Below are positions 53,069 to 63,093 of a stretch of 64,000 nucleotides of DNA, piece by piece; the first letter of the stretch is position 1; the number at the start of each line of letters is the position of its first letter. This stretch comes from Bradyrhizobium japonicum USDA 6 (GTDB taxonomy: Bacteria > Pseudomonadota > Alphaproteobacteria > Rhizobiales > Xanthobacteraceae). The position numbers and the translations under genes were made by a program. Under the pieces are notes generated by a model. It had not been told where the DNA came from, ran no database searches, and was given only the letters and a program-made list of their open reading frames with translations. The stretch lies in NCBI RefSeq assembly GCF_000284375.1, contig NC_017249.1:7991001-8055000 (forward strand), in the 5' to 3' direction.

Positions 53069-55414
53069 TCAACGGATTTGCGGATCGGATGCAGCGCGCA
53101 GTTCGCGCGCGGCAGCGACCATGTTGGCGAGCGCAGGCCGAACCTCCTCCCATTTGCGCGTTTTTAGGCCGCAGTCCGGATTGACCCAGAGCTGAGAATC
53201 CTGCAAGCGCGTCCGAGCTAGCACGATCAGCTCCTTCATTTCGTCCGTCTCGGGAACGCGCGGAGAGTGAATGTCGTACACGCCCGGTCCGATTTGATTT
53301 GGATATTCGTACCTCCTGAACGCATCCAGCAGCTCCATTTTCGATCGCGACGTCTCGATTGAAATGACATCCGCATCCATTGCAGCGATCGCACCGATGA
53401 TGTCGTTAAACTCTGAGTAGCACATATGTGTATGGATTTGCGTTTGATCGGTAACGCCCGATGAGCAGATGCGGAAGCAATCTCCGGCCCAATCGAGATA
53501 TGCCTTCCAGTCCGACCGGCGCAATGGCAATCCTTCGCGAAGTGCAGCTTCGTCGATCTGTATCATCGCCGCACCGGCATTCTCGAGATCGCGGACTTCA
53601 TCGCGCATCGCGAGCGCAAGCTGACGGCAGACCTCGCTTCTAGGAATATCATCGCGAACAAACGACCAGTTCAGGATCGTCACCGGTCCGGTCAACATCG
53701 CCTTCATCGGCTTACTAGTTAGTGATTGCGCGTAGCGCCACCATTCCACGGTGATCGGCTTCGGCCGCACTACATCGCCAAACAGGATCGGGGGCCTAAC
53801 GCAGCGCGAACCATAGGACTGAACCCATCCATTCCTTGTAAATGCGAAGCCGGCGAGTTGCTCGCTGAAGTACTGCACCATGTCATTACGCTCGAATTCG
53901 CCATGAACGAGGACGTCAAGACCGATGTCCTCCTGCCAACGTACGGCGCGGGCTATCTCCTCTTTGAGGAACCTGTCGTATTGCTCCTCGCTCATCGCAC
54001 CTCGCGCATGCGCCGCGCGAGCATTTCGCACCGCTGTGGTCTGCGGAAACGATCCTATCGTCGTGGTGGGAAAAGCCGGTAGTCCAAAGCGTTCCCTTTG
54101 GATCTCGGAACGACGGGCAAACGGGGTGGCGCGCTGGCGCATCGTCTGATCGATCGCCCTCATTCGGACAGCGACGTTGGCATTATGGATCTTCGGCGAG
54201 GTCCGGCGGGCAGTCGCAGCGCATTCCGACTCGGCAAGAGCTAGCCCAACATTCTGGTCGCCTGCGAGTACCCGCGCCAGGATCGCAAGCTCACGCATCT
54301 TCTGAACCGAGAAAGCAAGCCAGCTCTTGACGTCGGACGCGAGCCCGGTCTCTAGTTCAACATCGACCGGCACGTGAAGCAGCGAGCAGGATGGAGCGAG
54401 CTGTACACGGTGCCTGCCAAGCTTCGCAATCGAGGGCTTCAGCCGCTGACGGAGCGACGGCAAGTTCGACCGCCACACATTCCGGCCGTCGATGACACCG
54501 AGCGACATGACGAGATCACTTCGGCCGTCAGCAACGATCTGATCCAATAGTTCTGGCGCTCGAACCAAATCGACGTGCAGACCGGAAATTGGCAGGCTCA
54601 AGGCAGTATCCAGATTGTCGCCTAGGGCGCCGAAATAGCTCGCAAGCATGATCTTGATAGCGGGTCCCTCCTTTGCGAACCGGTTATAGGCGTGCAGCAA
54701 CGAATTTCGCGCCGCCTCATCCAGATCAAGGACCAGGCAGGGCTCGTCAAACTGAACCCAACTTGCCCCTCGTTTGGCTAATTCATGCAGAAGGTCGATA
54801 TAGACGGGTATCAGATCATCGAGGAGAGAGAGGGGCTGGAACGCACTATCGGTACTCTTGCCGAGCTTTAAAAATGTGACCGGCCCGATCAGGACAGGGC
54901 GGGTCTGAAAGCCAAGAGCCCTCGCTTCCTCATACTCTTCGACGGGTTTGCGAGAGCACAGTCTGAACGCCTGTCCCCGGTAAAACTCAGGAACCATGTA
55001 GTGGTAGTTGGTATCGAACCACTTGGTCATTTCCTGCGCGGGCACGCCAGATCCCCGCGGGCTCTGGGCGCAACTCGCATCCTGCTCGCCGCATTGCGAT
55101 CCGCGGGCCATGGCGAAGTACGTTTGGAGCGAAACGGATTCTCCGTTCGCGGCGTAGATCTCCGGGATTGCGCCAACCATGACGCTTGTATCGAGCACCT
55201 GATCATACAGCGAGAAGTCGTTTGACGGAATGATCGTGACGCCGAGCGATTTTTGACGAGCCCAGTTCGCTGCGCGTAGGCCGAATGCGTCTTCGTGCAA
55301 CTGCTGTTCACTAATCTTTCCAGCCCAGTAGCTTTCTAGAGCGAGCTTGAGCTCACGCCTTGGGCCGATGCGTGGCGTTCCGAGCGTAGCAACTGGAAGA
55401 GAGAGAGGAGACAT
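53069..55414 (-). CDS. metE: Cobalamin-independent methionine synthase
   Basis: 781 residues from the ATG at 55414. MetE transfers a methyl group from 5-methyl-tetrahydrofolate polyglutamate to homocysteine without B12. The N-terminal half begins 'VATLGTPRIGPRRELK' and the C-terminal half 'FPTTTIGSFPQTTAVR'. The zinc ligands are visible as His and Cys in 'QIHTHMCYSEF', Glu in 'ISIETSRSKMELL' and Cys in 'VNPDCGLKTR'. Longer in-frame starts run through the riboswitch and are excluded. A cobalamin riboswitch precedes it, so B12 is expected to switch it off. Intact within an otherwise decayed part of the island. Confidence 0.97.
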   Translation of the reverse strand: MSPLSLPVATLGTPRIGPRRELKLALESYWAGKISEQQLHEDAFGLRAANWARQKSLGVTIIPSNDFSLYDQVLDTSVMVGAIPEIYAANGESVSLQTYFAMARGSQCGEQDASCAQSPRGSGVPAQEMTKWFDTNYHYMVPEFYRGQAFRLCSRKPVEEYEEARALGFQTRPVLIGPVTFLKLGKSTDSAFQPLSLLDDLIPVYIDLLHELAKRGASWVQFDEPCLVLDLDEAARNSLLHAYNRFAKEGPAIKIMLASYFGALGDNLDTALSLPISGLHVDLVRAPELLDQIVADGRSDLVMSLGVIDGRNVWRSNLPSLRQRLKPSIAKLGRHRVQLAPSCSLLHVPVDVELETGLASDVKSWLAFSVQKMRELAILARVLAGDQNVGLALAESECAATARRTSPKIHNANVAVRMRAIDQTMRQRATPFARRSEIQRERFGLPAFPTTTIGSFPQTTAVRNARAAHARGAMSEEQYDRFLKEEIARAVRWQEDIGLDVLVHGEFERNDMVQYFSEQLAGFAFTRNGWVQSYGSRCVRPPILFGDVVRPKPITVEWWRYAQSLTSKPMKAMLTGPVTILNWSFVRDDIPRSEVCRQLALAMRDEVRDLENAGAAMIQIDEAALREGLPLRRSDWKAYLDWAGDCFRICSSGVTDQTQIHTHMCYSEFNDIIGAIAAMDADVISIETSRSKMELLDAFRRYEYPNQIGPGVYDIHSPRVPETDEMKELIVLARTRLQDSQLWVNPDCGLKTRKWEEVRPALANMVAAARELRAASDPQIR

Positions 55415-55524
55415 AGCGTTAACCCCTGTTGGGGACAAAGGCCATGGCGGACGCAGGCAGGAGAAGTCGCGCGTGCGACGGCTGCTTGGCGCACCACCGA
55501 GACACCCCGCCCGTGGACCAATAT

Positions 55525-55695
55525 ATTGTCGGGGCCGGTCTCCTGGCTTGCTGGTCATCGCTGCTGTCCGGCCTTCCCGAAGCCGTGCAGGCTTCAGCGA
55601 CATCGTCGGACAGCGGCTCGCCGCTCACAGTTGCGGGGGCAGAGCCGGCATTTGCACCGGCTTCCCTCTTAGCTCCGGATCAATGGGAACCGGAG
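55525..55695 (-). ncRNA. Cobalamin riboswitch controlling metE
   Basis: On the minus strand the core reads in the canonical order: GGGAAGCCGGTGCAAATGCC, then GCCCCCGCAACTGTGAGCGG (55623-55640), a variable arm with CTGCACGGCTTCGGGAAGG, GATGACC, and the B12-box-like AGCCAGGAGACCGGCC (about 55531-55548). All the landmark blocks of the cobalamin riboswitch are present. About 110 bases separate it from the metE ATG; a small CCCC-AACA-GGGG hairpin just before the start overlaps the likely ribosome-binding site and could be part of the expression platform. Confidence 0.93.
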
Positions 55696-56602
55696 AACCT
55701 CGACGACTTGGATTATCGGCAGGAGAACTCTTCCGTCAACCTCTCAGATTATGTGCAAGCTAATCTGCGACATCCGCTAGCCGAATGACCGTGCATCTCT
55801 GTGACTTCACCATCTAGAAACATTCTCTCATCAGAGATGTCATAATCAGACATATCCTTCTCAGATGCCGGATAAGCATCGGAGCTGCCTTGAGGCGGAG
55901 CCGCACGCTAAATTGATGAAAGGGACAGAAGCAGCCTGCCGGCGGGAGTACCGACGTTATATCAGAGCGCTTTCAATGCGGCTTTGCGATTTCCAGAGGT
56001 TCGCCCAGCACCTCAGCTAGCCAGCTCTTCGCTCAACTAAAGGATCTGCGGCGAATAGGCCAAGGCACGTGGCGAAATTTAGCAACTGGCGAGGGGTTGA
56101 TTTGCGTGCCACCCAGACTTCAGAGCTGGGATCAAGCCGGCTTGGTGCTTGGCAATCACGCAGCTCGAACGCGGGCGGCACGATAGCGAACCACACAGCT
56201 CAATGGCGGCAAACCCACTTCCGTCCACAGGCATCCGGCATCGAGGCGTTCAACTCTTCTGCTAAATATCCGGTGCGGGACATGGATGCACAAGCTGCGG
56301 CGGATACGCCAAACAGAAACATCGAAAACATGCAAAGGTCGGAAAGTCGACAAGAGTGACACAAACTCCGTGAAATTTTCCGCCTATTGCCTGGCACGAA
56401 GAATGCAGACCCTCGGAATGCCCAGTCTCCTCCTCTGGGCAGGTCCAGCTCAGCCAATTGACGCAGTCGCTGCCGGGGAAGTTAGCTGCGCATGACATAG
56501 AGGGGAGCGCCTGCTCGCGCGGGACAGCTAGCGGGTGCATCCCCGTAAACTTCTTGCGATGGCATAGCAGGTTCGAGGTTGCCTGCTTCACAAGATATTT
56601 GG
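55696..56602. other. Gene-free stretch upstream of the riboswitch
   Basis: About 900 bases separating the metE leader from the next plus-strand gene. A plus-strand frame at 56069-56359 has no recognisable family. Confidence 0.4.
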
Positions 56603-57430
56603 ATGAAACGCGATAGGCCGAGGGTTATGAAGAGAATGCCTGGAAGACCCGCGCTATGGCTTAGCGTGGTCGGATTTTTAATCTGCCTCGCCTGGCCGGC
56701 TGCCATGAGCAATAATATTCGGGCCAGCGACAGTCCCCTTGTCGAACGACTGAAGTCAACTTGGCGAGCGCAAGATGGTGAGACGATAGAACAAATTATC
56801 TCCAATGTCTCGAAGGTGGCACAGTTCGTGCCTCAAATGTGGGGCGTTGTTGAACTTGGCCAAAACGACTTTATTTTCGTTTCGTGGACCAGACACCGGG
56901 ACAACAAATCGGACGAACAGTACGTTATCGCCTGGAAGATCGCCCTCGACGGCACGCTTGAACTTGCGTCGACTTATGCGAAGCCGATGGAATTGGGCTG
57001 GCGCGCCCTGGCGCTCTCCCTAATCGCCAGTGAAGTCGCAGATGGCGAAAGGGACGCAAATCTTCGCTTTCTGCATGATCCGGCCAACTTCAACTTTGTG
57101 ACTACCCCGCAAGGCCGGCTCGGCGATCTTCTGCGGCAGGGCCGCTGCACTATCATTGAACCAGTTGGAGTGGACTACTTACCGAAGCGGAATGATAAAC
57201 CGGCCGAGAAGGGTGGCGTGTGGCGCGTTCTGCTCTTGGTGAATTGTAGTATCCAAGGACCACGTTATTTTACACACAACGGGGTCATCACTTTCGAGAA
57301 GAGAGAAGGACAGGATTGGGAGCCACAATCCTCCTTTGCCAAACGCATCGCGAAATTTCCCCCTGGCTCCTGGTTCCAACGCACCGAGCCAAAAGAAGAG
57401 GAAGACTTAGGAGAGCCAAGGCCTGAGTAA
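56603..57430 (+). CDS. Secreted or membrane-anchored protein of unknown function
   Basis: 275 residues. An N-terminal signal or anchor ('ALWLSVVGFLICLAWPAAM') is followed by a soluble domain with 'FVPQMWGVVELGQNDFIFVS', 'YVIAWKIALDGTLELASTYA', 'GRLGDLLRQGRCTIIEP' and 'GVWRVLLLVNCSIQGPRYF', and an acidic tail. Codon usage and the signal peptide support a real gene. I do not recognise the family. ATG at 56603 chosen; ATG at 56627 is also possible. Confidence 0.65.
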   Translation: MKRDRPRVMKRMPGRPALWLSVVGFLICLAWPAAMSNNIRASDSPLVERLKSTWRAQDGETIEQIISNVSKVAQFVPQMWGVVELGQNDFIFVSWTRHRDNKSDEQYVIAWKIALDGTLELASTYAKPMELGWRALALSLIASEVADGERDANLRFLHDPANFNFVTTPQGRLGDLLRQGRCTIIEPVGVDYLPKRNDKPAEKGGVWRVLLLVNCSIQGPRYFTHNGVITFEKREGQDWEPQSSFAKRIAKFPPGSWFQRTEPKEEEDLGEPRPE

Positions 57431-58579
57431 ACCGCCGCAGAGCAACATCTTGCCGCAGTGGCGGAGCGCCTCGAACCTATTGCAAGACATACGCGCTCTA
57501 CACTTGCTTTGTTTTAGCATCCGCAACGGTCCGGGTGCCTTTCTCGCAGCAGTCCGTCCCGTCGCAAGAAGGTCGGGCCGCGCGATTCCGTTTGTTCCGC
57601 CTAGTGTCAGCGGCGCGCACGAGCTTGCGAGATGTGGTTTTCCCGCCTTCACTCCACCCGGTGTGAGGACATCAGTTTGCGTAGCAACGTCGAAGGCACC
57701 AGGAAATGAGTGCTGAGACGAAGCCGGCGAGGAAGTTACCGGAAACCGTTCACCGGTAGCAACCCAGCATACCGCTGGGCGCTTGCGCATTTCGGAGCGT
57801 GCAGACCGGGAAGCTCAGAGCCGTACGCAAGAACGTCGAGGACCAGACTGGCTCGGCCCTAGCTTATCTGGCACCCATTCGTCTGCACGTCATAGATCCG
57901 GATTTCGAAGCATGGAAAACACTTCTATAACTGTGCTCCACCTGCCCTGGTCGACATCAACGATCATCCTGCCGGGCGGAAAAGGCATCGGATTTGCGCG
58001 GTTTGCTCGCGCAAGGAGCTAAGTTATGCGCGGGCGTCTACGCTGAACTCCATTGCGTCTTCTTCTAAATCGGTCAGAGCGAGCCAGACAAGATTTTTCA
58101 CATCTTTTCGTGTGAAATGCGAAATTTCATCGCAGAACCGTCGGCAGCGGCAAGATTGCCGCTGGGAGCCGTGGCCGACCAGAACAAGGTTGCTCCTCAG
58201 CGCCTGACTCCACCGCGAGCGCCGGCGCTTCATAGTCGGTCTCCTTTTTTGCAAAACACAACATTCCGGGGTTCGGGTTTGTTCAGCATCGCCCGTTCGG
58301 CCCGCCCGCGAGGATTTCCCCCTCAGGTGGAGGGTACAGCGCGGTCCTAGTGAGAGAGCCGATGCTCGAAGAATACCGCCGCCCGCCCCGAAGAAATCAC
58401 TTGATCCTTACGCAGCGTCAGGCCGTAGGTTCGCGTTCCGGCGAAGCGCTCATAGAGCGCTCGGAAATGCCGGCGGAATAACGCACATAATGCTGTCAAG
58501 CAGTCGAATGTATCGGCACCGTATCGTGCGTGAAACGTGGATCAGGAGCGAAAGGTTATTGTCGGTGAACCGCGGAATT
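57431..58579. other. Gene-free stretch
   Basis: About 1.15 kb with only short frames. A basic 76-residue minus-strand frame (58024-58254) could be a small protein but has no recognised family. Two weak hairpins near 57730-57780 lie about 300 bases downstream of the secreted-protein gene. Confidence 0.4.
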
Positions 58580-59278
58580 ATGTTCGCATTGCTCGCTCTC
58601 GTCACATCTCCGGTCTGCGCCGCGACGCTCAGCGGTGCTCCGCGTATCCTCGACGGCAATACGATCGAGATCGAGAAAACCAACGTTCGGCTCTCAGGCA
58701 TCGAAGCTCCTGAGACGGACCAGATTTGTCTCGACACCAACGGTCGCAAATGGGCCTGCGGCGTAGCTGCTCGCGACGAGCTTATCAAGCATTCAAATGG
58801 GCGAACCTGGGATTGTCACACCCAGAGAGTCGATGAGTACAGACGAGCCCTCGGTAACTGCTTCATCGAAGGCGAGAATGTGAATGTCTGGATGGTACGC
58901 TCGGGCTGGGCACTATCGGCTGCTGCATCTCACGCTGTCTATGAGTTGTCGGCAAGCACAGCCCATGCCGGACTGTGGTCGGGAGCGTTCATCGCTCCGT
59001 GGGACTGGCCTCGCCGCAATAAGGGCACGATGATCATCGGCGCGTGGTCGGTTCCGATCGACGCGCAGGAAGTACTGCTCGGATCAGTCCTGCTGTCGGA
59101 ACCACCGTCCCCCGAGTGCCTGATAAAAGGCACTGTCGAGCGCAGCGGCGAGCGGATTTATCACCTGCCAGGGCAAGCCAGCTACGAACTAATCGATATG
59201 ACGAAGAAGCGCAGCGAACGCTGGCTTTGTAGCGAAGCGGAAGCCGAAGCCACCGGGTGGCGTAAGGCCGTGCGATGA
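58580..59278 (+). CDS. Secreted thermonuclease (SNase-like) protein
   Basis: 232 residues. Signal peptide 'MFALLALVTSPVCA', then the SNase-like OB-fold: 'RILDGNTIEIEKTNVRLSGIE' and 'APETDQICLDTNGRKWACG', 'DEYRRALGNCFIEGENVNVWM', 'SGWALS'. The C-terminus adds a Cys-containing module ('CLIKGTVERSGERIYHLPGQ', 'SERWLCSEAEAEATGWRKA') frequent in rhizobial nucleases of this type. The arginine/glutamate catalytic set of staphylococcal nuclease is only partly recognisable (the RLSGIEAPE block fits). Its stop overlaps the next gene by four bases (ATGA). Acts outside the cytoplasm if exported. Confidence 0.82.
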   Translation: MFALLALVTSPVCAATLSGAPRILDGNTIEIEKTNVRLSGIEAPETDQICLDTNGRKWACGVAARDELIKHSNGRTWDCHTQRVDEYRRALGNCFIEGENVNVWMVRSGWALSAAASHAVYELSASTAHAGLWSGAFIAPWDWPRRNKGTMIIGAWSVPIDAQEVLLGSVLLSEPPSPECLIKGTVERSGERIYHLPGQASYELIDMTKKRSERWLCSEAEAEATGWRKAVR

Positions 59279-60030
59279 GGCGACACATGCATGCAGCCAA
59301 TTCTCCAAATATGAACCATTTAACCAGCACTGCGCGTTCGCGCCGTTCGCTGTTGTTGTTTGCTGCTTCGACAGTTTTCCTACGATTCGGCAATAAAATT
59401 GCCGATGCAAGGGAAGCAAAAGGCACGCCCAAGCCAGATAACCTGCTGTCGCAAGATGCTGCCCTGAAGCGGCTGCTGATGGGAAACGATCGTTATGTCC
59501 AGGGTACATCGCGAGCCGACGATTTCAGGCGCGAGCGTTCGGCTTTGGTCGAAGGCCAAAATCCATATGCGGCGGTTTTGAGCTGCGCCGACTCTCGCGT
59601 GGCGCCCGAACTTGTGTTCGACAGCGGGCTCGGTGATCTGTTTGTCTGCCGCGTCGCCGGCAACTTCGCTAATGATGATACGCTCGCCAGTATGGAATAT
59701 GCGGTCGCAGTACTGAACACGCCGCTAATCCTCGTACTAGGCCACGATCATTGCGGCGCGATAGACGCTACGATCAAGTCGCTCCATCAAGATAAGCCGC
59801 CGCCAGGGCACATTTCATCCCTGGTGACCGCACTTGCTCCCGCGGTGAACGCATCTCTAGGGCAAGCCGGCGATATATCCGCCCACGCAACCCGAAAAAA
59901 TGTGATCGACAATGTGAACAAACTCAGATCGACGGGCCCGATTCTGACGGCTGCAGTTGAGCAGAACCGGCTGAAAGTCGTCGGAGGCCTGTATCGGATC
60001 GGCACCGGTAAGGTCGATATTGTCAGCTGA
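59275..60030 (+). CDS. Exported beta-class carbonic anhydrase
   Basis: 251 residues. A twin-arginine-like signal ('SRRSLLLFAASTVFLRFG') suggests a periplasmic enzyme. The zinc site is Cys and Asp-Arg in 'VLSCADSRVAPELVF' and His-Cys in 'LGHDHCGAIDA'; 'DLFVCRVAGNFAND' and 'SMEYAVAVLNTPLILVLG' are other family blocks. It hydrates CO2 to bicarbonate. Start overlaps the thermonuclease stop, so the two form an operon although their functions look unrelated. Confidence 0.92.
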   Translation: MRRHMHAANSPNMNHLTSTARSRRSLLLFAASTVFLRFGNKIADAREAKGTPKPDNLLSQDAALKRLLMGNDRYVQGTSRADDFRRERSALVEGQNPYAAVLSCADSRVAPELVFDSGLGDLFVCRVAGNFANDDTLASMEYAVAVLNTPLILVLGHDHCGAIDATIKSLHQDKPPPGHISSLVTALAPAVNASLGQAGDISAHATRKNVIDNVNKLRSTGPILTAAVEQNRLKVVGGLYRIGTGKVDIVS

Positions 60031-61926
60031 CGCTAGCACATTCACACCCGAGGCGAATCATCTGCCGTGTGATACGGCCCTTCCGTTCCGCTGTTTGGTC
60101 CACCGTCTGCGACAAATGCCCCGGATACCATCCGCTCCATAATAATGATCACTTCGGGAAGTCCTTCGGTATGCGTGGCGTCTTGATTCTCCTCATGTTC
60201 TACCTACTCATGTTAGCAACACGCGGCGAGCATCAAGAAACGCACCTAACGCGTCCGACAGCGTTCATGCCTCCATATTGAGTTGCAAACCCAATAGCGT
60301 GGTTCCGGTAGCAGATAGCGATGAAGCGCATTGCCTGGCTGTGAACTCCAGAGCCGGCGACGATCCTGAGATCTTCTAGCTCCGATCGAGCACGCCATGA
60401 ATGGTGTTGCTTTATCACCAAGCTCAGCCAGGGCTGCAGATCACATAGAACAACCAGCAGGACTGCCATCATTCGTTATGATAGTCTCGTTCGCCGCCAA
60501 GGACCCGGCCCGCAATGATAAGGCCGTTGAAAGCATGGTTGTTTTCACCACGATCTCGCATGCGCTGCCTGATATTGCACACAGTCGCGCGACCCGCCCG
60601 CTTTGGACAATTTACTATCCGTCCTCCATAACGAGTTCGACACGAGACGAAACTGGCAGCTCGCAAATTGCATAGCGTGTACGCGAAACCCATCAGGTTG
60701 TTAGTCGCTGCGGACACAGTAAGTTGTGCCAGATTTGTCCGCCCAGGCGAATACCAGAACAATGATTCAAATGTTGCGCACCGCGTCTGCCAGCCAGAAA
60801 TCATCTAACAACCGATAGATTTGGCAAGCAAGCTCTTCAACCACGGCGTCGCTCAGTAGGAAACAGAAGACTAGCTTCAGAACGTGGATCCCTCATCAGT
60901 CGTAACGCTCGTGGCGCAGGCATGCTGCGCGAATTTGGCAAGCTCGGCCAAAATCTCAGCATTGGAAAACCGCCGAAGAGGGAGGCGCCGGCGGCTGCAA
61001 AAGAGGTCGACAGGTCAGAATTCTGCCCGAATTTCTTGCGTCCTGTAGGACAGAAGGTAGACGGCTCGTGTGCTGCAACGAGCCTCCTAAGCTCCCCGGG
61101 GCCTCTTCGAAGCGCGCCTTGTCTTTGCTTGCATGAGCCGGGTACTCTTGCAGTGCCTCGAACAGATTTGATCGCGTAATTCAGCGTCTTGAGCTCCGTG
61201 CGTTTGCTGAACACCAGCTGTCTGGAGGTCCGCTTCTAACCAGGCGCTCCCCGCAGTCGCACGAACAGCTATTGGGCTGTTGGTAGCATCGGGAGATCGG
61301 AGCGGGTCTTAATTTTGGCACTAACGTTGAATCTGGCCGGTCGGCGATCGAGGTCCGCTTCTGTCGGTTTGCTTGCGGCTTGTTGAGTCAATGACATTGG
61401 CGGAAAGTATACACGAAGACACGAGCATGTGTGGCACGGCGCGGCGGAATGATCTCGCGAGATTCGGACAAGGCCGGCAGACATGCTTAATGGCACGCCG
61501 ATTGCTGAGACGATGGAAAACTAAGTCGCAGGCTTGAGCGCCCTCCCGAGCATAGCTCAGGAACTCCAAACTTGGCTCGACCCGGCTTGTCCGACGTATG
61601 AGCACACGTCCATGGAGAAGACATGACATCGCATGCCCCCCCGACCAGCCGCCGGAGATCCAGCCCGGCAACCACGGGCCGATGTCGCGCCGCCGTCTAC
61701 CGGCTGTTTTGCCGGCCAGCCTCCATGCAACGGCAACAGCTACATCTCAGTCTGGCTTCCCGGCCCTTAAATTGGGAAGCTACCGTGCGCAATCTCATGC
61801 AAGCGATATCAACTGCGACAGCTCTGAGAATGTCCTCCAGCCGGTATCGTATCACCCAGCTTCGCCCCGTGCGCAGTCAATGGCTGACGCACGACCATGG
61901 TCGGCACAAGACGCGGAGGACGATCT
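60031..61926. other. Gene-free stretch
   Basis: About 1.9 kb. Several short frames on both strands have no recognised family; one at 60069-60281 (plus) has a hydrophobic end ('VLILLMFYLLMLA') and could be a small membrane peptide. No mobile-element signature was found. Confidence 0.4.
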
Positions 61927-63093
61927 ATGAACGCTTCACCCGAAAAGCAATGTCCTGTATCCCACACCGCGGCTGCGACCTGGGATAATCTGTCGCCGCT
62001 ACTTGTCGAGATCCGTGCGCGTCGCAACGAGTTTGGCCCCGCGCAGGAAATTCCAAAAGAGATCATCGACGGCTTCAGGCGCATCGGTATCTATCGGGCT
62101 ATGGTCGCGAAGCGATTCGGCGGCGAGGAGCGAACACCAGCCGAATTTTGCCGCCAGATCGAGCGCATCTCCGAGGCCGACGGATCCGCCGGTTGGGTCG
62201 CCAGCTTCGGGGATGGAGCTCGCTACCTCGCTGCTCTTCCGGACGACACGCTTCGAAAAGTGTACGCCAATGGACCTGACGTCGTATTGGCGGGTGCGCT
62301 CTTCCCGCTCCAGCCCGCCAGGCGATGCGCCGGCGGATTTGTCGTGAACGGCGTGTGGCCATTCGCTAGCGGCTCGCCCGGGGCGGATTTGATAGGAGTT
62401 GGTATAAAACTGGAAGACGATCCGGCCGGAGACCTCCCGCGTGTAGCGGTGATTCCGGCAGAGAAGGTGACAATCCGGCCCAATTGGGACGTCATCGGAC
62501 TACGAGGCACCGGAAGCCACGACGTTGTCGTCAGCGACGTCATTGTGCCAGAGCAATGGACCTTGATCCGCGGCGGTCCGGCAACACTTGATGGGCCGAT
62601 CTATCGTTATCCGTCCGTCGCTTTCGCTGCGCAGGCGCATGCGGTCGTCGGCATCGGGATTGCGCGAGCCGCAATAGACGAGGTGATCGCCATGGCCGGA
62701 AGCCGCGCCTCGATCACTGGAGCGCCCGTGATGGCTGAGCGCGGCTATGTCCAACTTGAAATCGCCAAAGCCGAATCTATGCTACGTTCCGCTCGTTCCT
62801 TCTTTTACGAGGCCACGGAAGAGCTGTGGAAGCAAGCGCTCACGGGCGGGGTAAATCTGAGCACCACGATGCAAGTGCGGCTCGCCGCGACGAACGCCGC
62901 GCGGCAGGGCGCTGAGGTCTGCAGGATCTCGAGCGGTCTTGCTGGAACTGAGGCGCTCTATACCAGCAGCAACCTAGCACGCGCCATGTGCGACAGCTTC
63001 GTGGTTGCCCAGCACGCAGCTTTAAACGAGGGAACGCTTCAGAGTGCTGGCCTCGCCCTGCTCGGAACTGCAATACAGCCCGGCTTTCCATGA
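61927..63093 (+). CDS. Acyl-CoA-dehydrogenase-like flavin-dependent monooxygenase
   Basis: 388 residues from the ATG at 61927 ('MNASPEKQCPVSHTAAATWD'). The sequence follows group-D two-component flavin monooxygenases such as HsaA: 'YRAMVAKRFGGEERTPAEFC', 'EADGSAGWVASFG', 'GFVVNGVWPFASGSPGAD', 'IGLRGTGSHDVVVSDVIVPE' and the C-terminal 'ISSGLAGTEALYTSSNLARA' and 'AALNEGTLQSAGLALLG'. Such enzymes hydroxylate aromatic or other substrates with reduced flavin from a separate reductase, none of which is seen here. True acyl-CoA dehydrogenase activity is less likely. Confidence 0.82.
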   Translation: MNASPEKQCPVSHTAAATWDNLSPLLVEIRARRNEFGPAQEIPKEIIDGFRRIGIYRAMVAKRFGGEERTPAEFCRQIERISEADGSAGWVASFGDGARYLAALPDDTLRKVYANGPDVVLAGALFPLQPARRCAGGFVVNGVWPFASGSPGADLIGVGIKLEDDPAGDLPRVAVIPAEKVTIRPNWDVIGLRGTGSHDVVVSDVIVPEQWTLIRGGPATLDGPIYRYPSVAFAAQAHAVVGIGIARAAIDEVIAMAGSRASITGAPVMAERGYVQLEIAKAESMLRSARSFFYEATEELWKQALTGGVNLSTTMQVRLAATNAARQGAEVCRISSGLAGTEALYTSSNLARAMCDSFVVAQHAALNEGTLQSAGLALLGTAIQPGFP

